Positions 17,268 to 26,337 are shown, numbered from the stretch's first letter. The stretch: 64,000 nucleotides of DNA from Rhizobium acidisoli (GCF_002531755.2 NZ_CP035001.1:620001-684000); one strand, 5' to 3'. The notes: generated by a model not told the origin, from the sequence alone. Translations and numbers: made by a program.

Positions 17268-18164
17268 ATGAGCCTCGTTCCGCTTCCGCGCCTGATCGTC
17301 GAACCGCTGGTCCGGGCAGCCCTGCTCGAAGATCTCGGTCTTGCCGGCGATATCACCTCGGCGTCGGTCATTCCCCACGACCATCGCTCGACGGTCGTCA
17401 TGGCCGCCCGCCAGCCGGGCGTAATCGCCGGCCTTGATGCAGCCGAACTCGCCTTCAACCTCGTCGATCCTGGTATCGCCATGCGCCGCCATCTCCAGGA
17501 CGGCGATGCGGTCAAACCCGGCGACGTGATCGTCACCATCGAAGGTCCCTCACGCGGCCTGCTGACAGCCGAGCGCACCGCGCTGAATTTCCTCGGCCAT
17601 CTCTCCGGCATCGCCACCGTGACGGACGAGATTGCCGCCGCCATACGCGGCACCAAAGCCTCCGTCGCCTGCACGCGCAAGACGACGCCGGGGCTGCGGG
17701 CGCTGGAAAAATATGCGGTGCGGGCCGGCGGCGGCATGAACCACCGCTTCGCGCTTTATGACGCGGTGCTGATCAAGGACAATCACGTCGCCATTGCCGG
17801 CGGCGTCGCCGAGGCGATCCGCCGGGCGCGGGCCGGCGTCGGCCATCTGGTGAAGATCGAGGTCGAAGTCGACACCCTCGATCAGCTGCGCGAAGCGATG
17901 GAGACCGGCGTCGACGCCGTTCTGCTCGACAACATGACGCCGGATCAATTGCGCCAAGCCGTCGCTATCGTCGCCGGCCGGGCGATCACCGAGGCTTCGG
18001 GCCGAGTCACGCCGGCAACGGCTGGAGCAATCGCCGCCTCCGGCGTCGATCTCATCTCCGTCGGCTGGCTGACGCACAGCGCGCCGGTACTGGATATCGG
18101 GCTCGATTTCATCGAGGCCGCCGCGACGGAAACGAGCCCGAAACGGGTTGCACAAGGGCTGTAA
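17268..18164 (+). CDS. nadC: NadC, nicotinate-nucleotide diphosphorylase (quinolinate phosphoribosyltransferase)
   Basis: Last enzyme of the de novo pathway to nicotinate mononucleotide. The 298-residue protein contains EDLGLAGDITS, RTALNFLGHLSGIAT, CTRKTTPGLRALEKYAV, LIKDNHV and IEVEVDTLDQ, all standard QPRTase motifs. ATG 17268 has AAGGAG upstream inside the end of nadB. With nadA and nadB it makes a complete aspartate-to-NaMN route in one operon. The 247 bases after it show no gene or clear terminator. Confidence 0.96.
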   Translation: MSLVPLPRLIVEPLVRAALLEDLGLAGDITSASVIPHDHRSTVVMAARQPGVIAGLDAAELAFNLVDPGIAMRRHLQDGDAVKPGDVIVTIEGPSRGLLTAERTALNFLGHLSGIATVTDEIAAAIRGTKASVACTRKTTPGLRALEKYAVRAGGGMNHRFALYDAVLIKDNHVAIAGGVAEAIRRARAGVGHLVKIEVEVDTLDQLREAMETGVDAVLLDNMTPDQLRQAVAIVAGRAITEASGRVTPATAGAIAASGVDLISVGWLTHSAPVLDIGLDFIEAAATETSPKRVAQGL

Positions 18165-18411
18165 TCGGCTTGACGGCTGGGTCTTGAAGCTGGCGATTGC
18201 TCAAACAACTCCCGCCACAGAAAGTCCACAGCACCCCATCGGAAAGTGTTGCCGAAGCATCTTCTCGGCGAGCGGTACGCGAAAATGCAAATATTCGCTG
18301 AAACTTCTTCTCTTCATAACAAAAACCGCTATGCGCGGCGCTCTTATAGCTCTAACATGATTTTGCGACCGCTACGTTTGCGCGCCATGGCTTTCAGGGG
18401 TGAGAACCGGG

Positions 18412-20364
18412 ATGCAACGGACATCCGGACAGATGTCGAAGAACAGGCTGTGCCTGCTCGGAAGACCGAGGCTGCTGGCAGCGGGGAGGGAACTCCCCTT
18501 GCCGGAGAAGTCTTATTTTCTCCTCGCCATGCTGACCGCCGAAGCCAATCTCGAACTCGACCGCGAGACCGTCAGGCGGCAGCTCTGGCAATCGGAACTG
18601 CCGGAAAAGCGCGCCGGCAGCCTGCGCCAGCTGCTGTCGCGTATCGAGCAGAGCATTCCCACCGATCTTCCGCCCCTGCTTGCCGCGACCCGCACCCATA
18701 TCGGGCTTGCCGATGGCTGGGAAGTCGACGTTCATATCCTTAAACAGAAAGGGCCGCTCGCCCCCGAAGACAGCGATATGCTGAACGGCGAACTGCTGGA
18801 GGGCGCCAAATCGCCGACGCAGGGCGCCGAGGACTGGCTGACCTTTGAGCGCCAGCGTATCGACGAATTACGCTCGGCCCATCTCACCCGGCTGATCGAA
18901 ACATCGGAAGACGGATCGGATGACGAGCAGGTGGCATTTGCCCGGCGCCTGCTGGAACTCGACCCTGCCAGCGAGACGGCCTATCGGGCCCTGATGCGCA
19001 CCTATGTCAGGATGAACGATGTGGCCGCGGCCCGCCAGGCCTATCTGAAGTGCAAGAGCCAGCTGAAGGACGACTTCGATACCGAGCCGGAGGAAAGCAC
19101 CACCGCGCTTGCCCGTGAACTCGGCCTGATCCCGGCAGCGCAGGCAGCTGCACCGGAGCGCCCGTCTGCATCAGGCATGTTCACCAATCTGCTCGGCCAG
19201 CCGCGCATCATCATCCTGCCGCCCGAAAGCATCTTCACCGATCCGCTGATGGAGCGTGTCGGCCGGGCGCTTCTCGAAGACGTCACCATCGGCCTCAGTC
19301 AGCAGCGCGGCTTCAAGGTGATCGCCGCGCATACGAGCCTCGAAATCCTCAGCCGCTCGATCGATCCGGCGCGGGCCGTGCCCGGCCCGCTCGACCTCAG
19401 CTTCGACTATGCGGTCTACGTCACCATCCAAGGCCGCGACGAGGATGTCTTTGCCACCTGCCGGCTGACGCGGACGACGACGTCGGAGGTGATCTGGGCG
19501 CTGGAACTGCCGCTGGTGATGCAGAAGATCAGCGAATCCTTCGCGCATCTGACGCGCCGGATCGTCTCCTCGCTCGCCGACACGATCGAGCGCCACGAAC
19601 TGGCAATGCCGATCGGCGATGCGCCGGCTTCCGCCTATCGCCTTTATCTCGAAGGCAAGCGGCTGATCGCCCAAACCGACCTGCAGCATCTGCGCCAGGC
19701 GCGCAAATGGTTCAAATCTTCGCTCAATCGCTACGAGCATTTCTCCGCCGCCCACGCCGGCGTGTCGCGGGCGCTCGGCATGGAATGGCTGATCCGCGGC
19801 ATGCGCGACAAGGAACTGCTCGACGAGGCGAATGGTGCTGCCCGCCTTGCGCAGCAGTCCGACCCGAACAGCGGCCGGGCCTATCGCGAGCTCGGTTTTG
19901 TGGCGCTTTATCGCCGCCGCTTCGACGAAAGCCTGGAATATTTCCAGCAGGCCCAGGATCTCAATCCCAACGATGCCGACATCCTCGCCGATTTCGCCGA
20001 CGCGCTTTCCCATGACGGCGATTTCGACCGGGCGCTGGAGCTCAGCCGCGCGGCCTTCAAACTCAATCCACTGCCGCCGGATTATTATTACTGGAACCTC
20101 GGCGGCATCCACTTCATGCGCGAGGAGTATGAAAAGGCAATCGACGCGCTGGAACCGGTAAAGTCCAAACAGGCGACGGCGCGTCTGCTTGCCGCCTCGC
20201 ATGCGATGGCAGGTGATACCGGCAAGGCTCAGAACTATGCCCGGACGGTGCTGGAAAACTTCCCCGATTTCCGCAGCGAGGACATTCGTCATTTCGTTCC
20301 CGATCGCGATCCCGCCTTCACAGAACCGCTGATAAAAGGCCTGCAACTCGCCGGTCTTCCCTGA
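18412..20364 (+). CDS. SARP-like transcriptional regulator with BTAD and TPR domains
   Basis: A 650-residue regulator. The N-terminus (CLLGRPRLLAAGRELPLPEK and ETVRRQLWQSELPEKRAGSLRQLLSRIE) is an OmpR/SARP-type winged helix. It is followed by a bacterial transcriptional activation domain (FARRLLELDPASETAYRALM, AARQAYLKCKSQLKDDFDTEPE), a middle domain of the kind seen in cyclase/TolB-like proteins (RIIILPPESIFTDPLMERVG), and C-terminal TPR repeats (AYRELGFVALYRRRFDESL, YYYWNLGGIHFMREEYEKA). No membrane segment is seen. It stands 104 bases upstream of the peptide-ycaO-tfuA genes on the same strand and is their likely activator. Start 18412 is uncertain; GTG 18400 and ATG 18433 are in frame. Confidence 0.8.
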   Translation: MQRTSGQMSKNRLCLLGRPRLLAAGRELPLPEKSYFLLAMLTAEANLELDRETVRRQLWQSELPEKRAGSLRQLLSRIEQSIPTDLPPLLAATRTHIGLADGWEVDVHILKQKGPLAPEDSDMLNGELLEGAKSPTQGAEDWLTFERQRIDELRSAHLTRLIETSEDGSDDEQVAFARRLLELDPASETAYRALMRTYVRMNDVAAARQAYLKCKSQLKDDFDTEPEESTTALARELGLIPAAQAAAPERPSASGMFTNLLGQPRIIILPPESIFTDPLMERVGRALLEDVTIGLSQQRGFKVIAAHTSLEILSRSIDPARAVPGPLDLSFDYAVYVTIQGRDEDVFATCRLTRTTTSEVIWALELPLVMQKISESFAHLTRRIVSSLADTIERHELAMPIGDAPASAYRLYLEGKRLIAQTDLQHLRQARKWFKSSLNRYEHFSAAHAGVSRALGMEWLIRGMRDKELLDEANGAARLAQQSDPNSGRAYRELGFVALYRRRFDESLEYFQQAQDLNPNDADILADFADALSHDGDFDRALELSRAAFKLNPLPPDYYYWNLGGIHFMREEYEKAIDALEPVKSKQATARLLAASHAMAGDTGKAQNYARTVLENFPDFRSEDIRHFVPDRDPAFTEPLIKGLQLAGLP

Positions 20365-20468
20365 TGCATCGCCTTTTAACGAAGCCTGTAACGCTTAAAT
20401 GACGTAGGCAATGTTTCCCTCCGATGGTTAACGGCAGCAAGCGCTGCCCAACCAATCGGAGATGGAAC

Positions 20469-20612
20469 ATGAAGACGAATGCTGAAACCACCGCAGTTCA
20501 GACCCAGTCCCTGCGCTTCTCTGCAGCTGCCAGAGCAGCGATGAAACAAGACGAACTCAGCGTTTCCGCCAATGCGCTCGAGAGCCTGACGCATGCGCTG
20601 AGGTTCCGCTAA
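20469..20612 (+). CDS. 47-residue peptide, candidate precursor of a YcaO-TfuA-modified RiPP
   Basis: Small gene with a GGAG ribosome-binding site spaced 7-8 bases from its ATG, 13 bases upstream of ycaO on the same strand. The 47-residue product has no Cys, Gly or Pro, is rich in Ala, Ser and Thr, and carries the triplet LRF twice (residues 15-17 and, at the very end, 44-46). Cys-free sequence rules out thiazole formation and fits backbone thioamidation, which YcaO-TfuA pairs are known to perform. I recognise no family. The precursor role is inferred from size, place and spacing; the alternative is a small regulatory or unrelated protein. Confidence 0.65.
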   Translation: MKTNAETTAVQTQSLRFSAAARAAMKQDELSVSANALESLTHALRFR

Positions 20613-20625
20613 GGAACAGAAACGG

Positions 20626-21888
20626 ATGTCTGTTTTCACCGATCTTGAAACGCTTGCCGGTGACCTCAAACGATCATCGGCCGGCGTCAGCGATTATCAC
20701 GACCGCGCCGTCACGCCGGCTCAGACACTTGCGGCCATCAGGCCGCATCTGCGCGAATTCGGCATCACGCGCGTCGGCCTGTTGACCGCACTCGACGTCT
20801 TGAACATCCCCGTTGCCTTTGCGACGCGGCCGAACAGCCATACGCTCTCGGTCTTCCAGGGCAAAGGCATCGACAATGATGCCGCCATGACCTCGGCCGC
20901 CATGGAAGCGATCGAAACACGGATCGCCGAAATCCCGCCCGCCGACCTGACGCAGGCGACCGTCGCCGGTATGCGGGCGGAAAATGCCGCCATGATCGAT
21001 CTCGACAATGTTGCCCGCTGCGCGCCCGACGAGATCGGCAGCGGACCCATTCCCTGGTGTTCCGGGCTCGACATCCTTTCCGGCAGCAGCGTCTTCGTGC
21101 CCTGGTGGCTTGTCGGCCTCGACCATCGCGGCGAAAGACCGCCGGGTTTCGAGCAGTCGAGCGATGGGCTAGCCTCCGGCAACACGCCGTCCGAAGCCGT
21201 CCTGCACGGGCTCTGCGAACTGGTGGAGCGCGACGCCTGGGCCCTGACCCAGCTGAAATCGCCCGAGCGGCTGAAGGAGAGCCGCATCGATCCCGCCTCC
21301 TTCGGCGACGCAGTCATCGATGTCATGACCGACCGGATCGCGCGCGCCGGCATGCGGCTGCTGCTCCTCGACATGACCACCGATATCGGCGTTCCCGCCT
21401 TTCTCGCCGTCATCATGCCCGGCAATCTTTCCGACCGTGTCGATGCACGCTGGGCCCATGTTTGCGGCGGCTGCGGCTGCCATCCCGATCCCGTGCGCGC
21501 CGCGCTGCGCGCCATCACCGAAGCGGCGCAGAGCCGGCTGACCGCAATTGCCGGCAGCCGCGACGATTTCTCGCCGCGCGTCTATCAGCGGCTCGACCAG
21601 AGCGCGGCGATGCAGCAGGTGGTCGAACTTTGCGAGGGTGGCGGCCGTATGCGCGCCTTCCAGCCGCGTCAGAGCCGCCCGGCGACGATCCAGGAAACCA
21701 TCGGCCATATCGCCGGCCGGCTGGCGGCGACCGGCATCGAGCAGATCGTCGTCGTGCCGTTTGAGCACCAGGCTCTGCCGGTCTCCGTCGTCAGGGTCAT
21801 CGTGCCGGGCCTGGAGGTCGATATCTCCGGCCAGTACATCCAGCTCGGCATGCGGGCGGTCAACACCATGAGGGGAGCCCAATCATGA
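20626..21888 (+). CDS. YcaO-domain ATP-dependent cyclodehydratase/thioamide synthase
   Basis: YcaO enzymes use ATP to activate backbone amides of peptides; with TfuA as partner they can form thioamides. The 420-residue protein has the YcaO ATP/Mg signature: GLASGNTPSEAVLHGL then CELVERDAW at residues 181-205, with the earlier TSAAMEAIET helix (89-98) and HPDPVRAALRAITEAAQSRL further on. No fused E1-like or Ocin-ThiF domain is present, which fits the stand-alone TfuA-associated type. AAGGA lies 10 bases before the ATG, and its stop overlaps the tfuA start (ATGA at 21885). Confidence 0.93.
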   Translation: MSVFTDLETLAGDLKRSSAGVSDYHDRAVTPAQTLAAIRPHLREFGITRVGLLTALDVLNIPVAFATRPNSHTLSVFQGKGIDNDAAMTSAAMEAIETRIAEIPPADLTQATVAGMRAENAAMIDLDNVARCAPDEIGSGPIPWCSGLDILSGSSVFVPWWLVGLDHRGERPPGFEQSSDGLASGNTPSEAVLHGLCELVERDAWALTQLKSPERLKESRIDPASFGDAVIDVMTDRIARAGMRLLLLDMTTDIGVPAFLAVIMPGNLSDRVDARWAHVCGGCGCHPDPVRAALRAITEAAQSRLTAIAGSRDDFSPRVYQRLDQSAAMQQVVELCEGGGRMRAFQPRQSRPATIQETIGHIAGRLAATGIEQIVVVPFEHQALPVSVVRVIVPGLEVDISGQYIQLGMRAVNTMRGAQS

Positions 21889-22628
21889 AGGTGCTGTTCG
21901 TCGGTCCGAGCCTTGGCAGCGATCTCGCCGCGGTAAGAGCCACATCCCCTCGCATCGATTTCCGGCCGCCGGCTGCCTGCGGCGACATCCTGAAGGCCGT
22001 TCACGACGGCGCCACCGCCATCGGTCTCGTCGACGGATATTTCGGCGATCTGCCTTCGGTCTGGCACAAGGAAATTCTGTTCGCGCTCGAGCACGATGTC
22101 GCCGTTGCCGGCGGGGCCAGCATGGGCGCGTTGCGGGCGGCCGAATGCGCGCCGTTCGGCATGGTCGGGCTCGGCTCGATCTTCGAGGATTACGAGGCCG
22201 GACGGCTGCTCGACGATGAGGCCGTCGCGCTGGTGCATGCGCCGCAGGCGCTTGGCTGGCTGCCGCTCTCCGTGCCTTGGGTCGATTTCGAGCCGACGAT
22301 CGAGGCGCTTCTGACCAGTGGTGAGATCTCGTCCAGCGAGCGCAAGAAACTGCTGCTTGCCGGCCGTTTCCTGCATTTTTCCGAGCGCACCTATGCCAAG
22401 GTCGTCGACGAGTGCCATTTCCGCAAGCCGCGCCGCGACCAGATCCTCGCCGCTGTCCGCCAGCATCGTGTCGAACGCAAGCGCAACGACGCCCGGCTGG
22501 TGCTGGATTGGCTGCGCCGGGACGAATTCCTGCCCGTCAACCGTGACTGGCGCTTTGCCGCGACCTCGCATTGGGAGCTGCTGCACGCCGAAGTCACGCG
22601 CAATGCGGTTCCTGTAACGCTCGAATAA
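21885..22628 (+). CDS. tfuA: TfuA-like protein, partner of YcaO
   Basis: A 247-residue protein of the TfuA family, named after the trifolitoxin locus of Rhizobium. The signature KVLFVGPSL at the start and GASMGALRAAEC at residues 77-88 are clear; DGYFGDLPSVWHKEILFAL matches the family as well. In methanogens and actinomycete thiovarsolin-type clusters TfuA proteins act with YcaO in thioamide formation, possibly by delivering sulphur. Translation is coupled to ycaO by ATGA, so the two products are likely made in equal amount. Confidence 0.92.
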   Translation: MKVLFVGPSLGSDLAAVRATSPRIDFRPPAACGDILKAVHDGATAIGLVDGYFGDLPSVWHKEILFALEHDVAVAGGASMGALRAAECAPFGMVGLGSIFEDYEAGRLLDDEAVALVHAPQALGWLPLSVPWVDFEPTIEALLTSGEISSSERKKLLLAGRFLHFSERTYAKVVDECHFRKPRRDQILAAVRQHRVERKRNDARLVLDWLRRDEFLPVNRDWRFAATSHWELLHAEVTRNAVPVTLE

Positions 22629-22693
22629 CGGTCACCGCGGAAAATGCATTGGTAATGGAATCGTACGGTTTCACGGCCAAAGGGGCGGGAACG

Positions 22694-22960
22694 ATGTTTG
22701 AACAACGCAACGAAGGTACAGGCAGCGAATACGCAAGGATCTTCCGGCTGCTGTCGGCAGCCAAGGAGGAGGCTGAAAAGCTTCAGCTGCGGAATCTGAT
22801 GCACCTGACGAACATGGCGCTGCTGCAGGTCGTGATCGATTGGGACGGCATAGATCCCGACAGGGAACTAGACGTCAATCTCGAGAAACTGCTCGGCAGC
22901 AAAGCCAAGATCGCAATGAAGGACGCCAGCGAGAATCTGATCCTGATCGATCGCCACTGA
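22694..22960 (+). CDS. Small acidic protein of unknown function downstream of tfuA
   Basis: An 88-residue, probably helical protein (residues 15-45: YARIFRLLSAAKEEAEKLQL, then LMHLTNMALLQVVID). A purine-rich site (AGGGGCGGGA) lies just before ATG 22694; an in-frame ATG at 22655 would add 13 residues. No signal peptide, membrane segment or known domain is seen. It follows tfuA by 65 bases on the same strand and may be part of the RiPP operon, for example as an immunity or carrier protein, but nothing in its sequence proves this. Confidence 0.6.
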   Translation: MFEQRNEGTGSEYARIFRLLSAAKEEAEKLQLRNLMHLTNMALLQVVIDWDGIDPDRELDVNLEKLLGSKAKIAMKDASENLILIDRH

Positions 22961-22992
22961 CCCTCATGCGGATCGCCTGGGGGATAACCGGC

Positions 22993-23397
22993 CTATTCGG
23001 CCGCTTCGCCGTCCAACTGTTCGGTATGGGCAATCGCCTGGACGAGCTTCAGGATCTTCTTGCGAAGAGCTTCGTTCTTGATCGAAAAGAACGCCGCATT
23101 GAGAAGCACGCCTTCGCGCGAGATAATGAATTCCTCGCTGGGAGCCGGGTTGTCGTTGGCCGTATCGGGGGACGACAGATCGTCGAAAAATGTCCTGACG
23201 TCGACCTTCAGCGCGCCGGCGATTTCAACCAGCATGCTGGCGGAAACGCGGTTGGAACCCTTTTCGTATTTCTGGATCTGCTGGAACGTTACGCCGACAC
23301 GGTCGCCCAGTTCCGTCTGAGATACTTTTCTCAATAGACGCTGGATACGGATAGTCTTTCCGACGTGAACGTCGACGGAATGCGGTTCTTCTTTCAT
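22993..23397 (-). CDS. XRE-family helix-turn-helix regulator (SinR/PraR-like)
   Basis: A 134-residue protein with an N-terminal Cro/CI-type HTH (HVGKTIRIQRLLRKVSQTEL, then VGVTFQQIQKYEKGSNRVSA) and a C-terminal tail rich in charged residues. This form, with TFQQIQKYEKG, is common in rhizobia (PraR-like). Start 23397 is firm: CAGGAGGG lies 6 bases upstream. It is convergent with the small gene after tfuA, with 32 bases between them. It might control the RiPP locus or its own divergent surroundings; no operator was identified. The 202 bases between its start and the next gene hold nothing I recognise. Confidence 0.85.
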   Translation of the reverse strand: MKEEPHSVDVHVGKTIRIQRLLRKVSQTELGDRVGVTFQQIQKYEKGSNRVSASMLVEIAGALKVDVRTFFDDLSSPDTANDNPAPSEEFIISREGVLLNAAFFSIKNEALRKKILKLVQAIAHTEQLDGEAAE

Positions 23398-23599
23398 TTT
23401 TTCCCTCCTGAGGACACGGACTGAAGTTATTCGCCAAATCCGTGTCAGACAACTTTTACCTGAGATGGCTAAAGCTAGCAATTGCTCGGCGGTAAGTCGT
23501 CCCAAACCGATACACTGCGTCGCTTCATCCTTACAGAAGCAAAAGACATGCCAGAGTAGCACTTTTGTAAGGCACAGCACATCATGTGATTTTGTGACG

Positions 23600-24436
23600 T
23601 CAAAGCGACCAGAGGCGCTGCGCATTGGCAAAAAGCAGCCTGGAGCGCTCCGCCTCGCTGCTGCCGGACAGCACGGCATGGGTCGCAGCGACCCAGGTGG
23701 AAAGCCCGCCGCCGAGCGTGCAGACCGGCCAGTCGCTGCCCCAGACGACGCGATCCCAACCGAAGCTTGCTATGACATGCTCGATATAGGGCCTGAGCGT
23801 CTGCGCCGTCCATGTCTCGGCATCGGCATAGGCAACGACGCCGGAGACTTTGCAGACGACATTCGGTCGCCTCGCGATCTCCGAGATGCCGGCCTTCCAC
23901 GGCTCGTAGGCATCGGAGCGGATATCGGGCACGCCGCAATGGTCGAGCACGAACTGCACATCCGGGGCGAGATCGACGAGGGTTGCGACGCGGCCCGCCT
24001 GGTGCGGCAATGTGCAAAGGTCGAAGGTTAGGCCGCTGCCGCCGATGCGGCGGATGTTTTCGCGAAACAGGGCGCCTTCCGACACGTCGTCGGGCACGAC
24101 ATGCAGCACGCGGCGGAACCCCTTGACGAACGGATCGTCCTGCTGCCGCTCCAGGTACGCGGCAAAGCCTTCTTCCTCCGGCCGGCAAGAGACGATGGCG
24201 CCGGCAATCAGGCTGCCTGTCTTTTTGGCGATGCCGGCGATATGGTCGGTCTCGGCCTGCATGGCGGCGGGATCGACGTCGACCTCCATATGCAGCACCG
24301 TGGTGATGCCGCAGCGCCGCGCCTCGGCCGCGTAGGTCTCGTAGAGAAAATCATGATCGAGATCGGCCACCTGGGAAAGCCAGGGATAGGGCAGCGCCGA
24401 GCGATCGATAATGTGCAGATGAGTGTCGATGAGCAC
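23600..24436 (-). CDS. Amidohydrolase-family lactonase (L-fucono/L-rhamnono-lactonase-like)
   Basis: Metal-dependent hydrolase of 278 residues. The N-terminal metal motif is IDTHLHIID, with VLDHCGVPDI, VVCKVSGVV and VVWGSDWPVC as later metal or active-site strands, typical of COG3618 sugar lactonases. The start is GTG 24436 with GGAGGAG 7 bases upstream. Next to an L-fuconate-dehydratase-like gene and a keto-deoxy-fuconate-dehydrogenase-like SDR, the likely role is opening of L-fucono-1,4-lactone. It is downstream of the IclR gene on the same strand. Confidence 0.75.
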   Translation of the reverse strand: MLIDTHLHIIDRSALPYPWLSQVADLDHDFLYETYAAEARRCGITTVLHMEVDVDPAAMQAETDHIAGIAKKTGSLIAGAIVSCRPEEEGFAAYLERQQDDPFVKGFRRVLHVVPDDVSEGALFRENIRRIGGSGLTFDLCTLPHQAGRVATLVDLAPDVQFVLDHCGVPDIRSDAYEPWKAGISEIARRPNVVCKVSGVVAYADAETWTAQTLRPYIEHVIASFGWDRVVWGSDWPVCTLGGGLSTWVAATHAVLSGSSEAERSRLLFANAQRLWSL

Positions 24437-24512
24437 GCTTTTCTCCTCCAGGACAGGCTGTGCCGCACGCTATCCCTGGTGAATGGATTGTTCAAATAAA
24501 AATTGCCGCCCC

Positions 24513-25298
24513 TCAGGCTGGGCTTGCGACGTCGGCGCCGGCAAGCAGCGAAAGCTGGTGGGCCGCCTTTTGCACCAGCATGGTCGCTTGGCTGATATCG
24601 GGCGCGGTGGGTGCGTTGACAAGCGCGATGAAGGGGCAGGTAAGGGCGGCGATACAGCGCCCGTCCGGCCCGAGAACGGGCGCGGAAAGATTGTAGACAC
24701 CCGATGTCTGGGCGCTTGCCATCATCTCGTAGCCGCGTTCGCGGATCTGGTCGAGACGATCGTAAAAATCGGGCCCAAGTTCGATCTCCGCGCGGCTGCG
24801 CACATGTTCCGAGATCATCATCTCCCGCTCCTCCGCGCTGCGGAAGGCCAGCAGCACGTGCCCCGAACCGGTGTCGAACAGGCTGATATGGGCGCCGATG
24901 CGGATCGAGAAGCCCCAATAGTCCGGCGCCTCCTGCTGGGCAATGACGACAGCCGCACCGCGGTCGAAGACGGCGAGGTGATTGGCCTGGCGCGTGCGCT
25001 GGGCGAGATCGCGCATCAGTGGCGTCGCATAGGAAGCAAGCCGGCGCACCGGCGTATGCAATTGCGCCAGGCCGAAGAGCTTCAGCGTCAGCGAATAACG
25101 GTCGCCATCCAGCCGGGTAACGTAACCGCGGCGCACCAGGCGGTCGAGCATGCGGTAGAATTCGTTGGGGCTGCGATCGAGCCGCTTGGCGATATCGGCC
25201 TGGGTGAGGCCGCTGTCGACGCCGGCGAGCAATTCCAGGATATCGAGGCCCTTGTCGAGCGCCGGAGCGCGATAGCGGTCTGACTCCTCGGTCTCCAT
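24513..25298 (-). CDS. IclR-family transcriptional regulator
   Basis: A 261-residue regulator: N-terminal winged HTH (LDKGLDILELLAGVDSGLTQ, IAKRLDRSPNEFYRMLDRL) and the C-terminal IclR effector domain (SYATPLMRDLAQRTRQANHL, DTGSGHVLLAF, GVYNLSAPVLGPDGRCIAAL). An AGGAGGAAGG ribosome-binding site precedes ATG 25298. It lies between the lactonase gene and the divergent SDR and dehydratase genes, so it probably controls this sugar-acid pathway in response to an intermediate. Confidence 0.88.
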   Translation of the reverse strand: METEESDRYRAPALDKGLDILELLAGVDSGLTQADIAKRLDRSPNEFYRMLDRLVRRGYVTRLDGDRYSLTLKLFGLAQLHTPVRRLASYATPLMRDLAQRTRQANHLAVFDRGAAVVIAQQEAPDYWGFSIRIGAHISLFDTGSGHVLLAFRSAEEREMMISEHVRSRAEIELGPDFYDRLDQIRERGYEMMASAQTSGVYNLSAPVLGPDGRCIAALTCPFIALVNAPTAPDISQATMLVQKAAHQLSLLAGADVASPA

Positions 25299-25382
25299 TC
25301 CTTCCTCCTGTGAATATCATTCTGCATATACGCAGAACAGCAGCCGGAAAAGGAAAAGTTTGCGCTTGACCCTTGGCTAATC

Positions 25383-25404
25383 GTCTGTTTGTCTATAAAC
25401 AGAC
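25383..25404. promoter_or_regulatory. Operator candidate for the IclR regulator
   Basis: Perfect inverted repeat GTCTGTTT / AAACAGAC with a 6-base spacer in the 304-base region between the divergent iclR and SDR genes, 85 bases from the regulator start. It is AT-rich compared with its surroundings. No other structure was seen in this intergenic stretch. Confidence 0.65.
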
Positions 25405-25602
25405 AAATCATAGCTGAAGACGTGACTTGACATCCGGTGAGATCTAGCGCGCTTCCGAAACGAAACCAGGCGGCAGGCTGCCAGCATTCTCTTGCCGCAG
25501 GGCGGTCACAGCGCGCAAAATGGGAAAGGGTGAGCCCCGCCTTCGTCAGACAAAACGCATTCCATCGTTCCGCGCAGACAATTCCAGAAAAGGCCCCGTG
25601 AC

Positions 25603-26337
25603 ATGACAAACAGACTTTCCGGCAAGACCGTTCTCATCACCGCCGCCGGCCAGGGTATCGGCCGGGCGACGGCGACAGCCTTTGCCGCGGCCGGCGCCAA
25701 GGTCCACGCGACCGACATCAATACCGAGGCGCTGGCGACGTTAGCCGCGGAAACCGGCGTTTCCACCCATCAGCTGAACGTGCTCGAAGAGGATGCGGTG
25801 AAGGCCCTCGTCGCCGAGATCGGCGCGGTCGACGTGCTCTTCAACTGCGCCGGCTTCGTGCATGCTGGCTCGATCCTGGAGATGAAGGATTCCGATTTCG
25901 AATTTGCCCTCGACCTCAACGTCAAGGCGATGATCCGCACCATCCGCGCCGTGCTGCCCGGCATGTTGGAGCGCAAGGACGGCTCGATCATCAACATGGC
26001 CTCGGTCGCCTCCAGCATCAAGGGCGTGCCGAACCGTTTCGCCTACGGCGTCACCAAGGCCGCCGTCATCGGGCTGACCAAATCCGTCGCCGCCGATTAT
26101 GTCGCCGAAGGCATCCGCTGCAACGCCATCTGCCCCGGCACGGTGGAAAGCCCGTCGCTGCAGGACCGCATGCGCGCGCAGGGCGATTATGACGCCGCCC
26201 GCGCCGCCTTCATCGCCCGCCAGCCGATGGGCCGGCTCGGCTCGCCCGAGGAGATCGCCGATCTCGCCGTCTATCTTGCCGGCGCCACCTACACCTCAGG
26301 CCAGGCGATCGCCATCGACGGCGGCTGGACGATCTGA
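25603..26337 (+). CDS. SDR dehydrogenase, probably 2-keto-3-deoxy-L-fuconate dehydrogenase
   Basis: Short-chain dehydrogenase of 244 residues. It has the NAD(P) loop [12 protein letters not shown], the DIN segment after the second strand (acid residue preferring NAD), NCAGFVHAG, the active-site YGVTKAA (Y-x3-K) and a C-terminal AIDGGWTI. The sequence is of the DHRS6/KDF-dehydrogenase type often paired with L-fuconate dehydratase, and the dehydratase gene follows after 81 bases. The substrate is assigned by context; other sugar-acid dehydrogenases are possible. Confidence 0.72.
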   Translation: MTNRLSGKTVLITAAGQGIGRATATAFAAAGAKVHATDINTEALATLAAETGVSTHQLNVLEEDAVKALVAEIGAVDVLFNCAGFVHAGSILEMKDSDFEFALDLNVKAMIRTIRAVLPGMLERKDGSIINMASVASSIKGVPNRFAYGVTKAAVIGLTKSVAADYVAEGIRCNAICPGTVESPSLQDRMRAQGDYDAARAAFIARQPMGRLGSPEEIADLAVYLAGATYTSGQAIAIDGGWTI

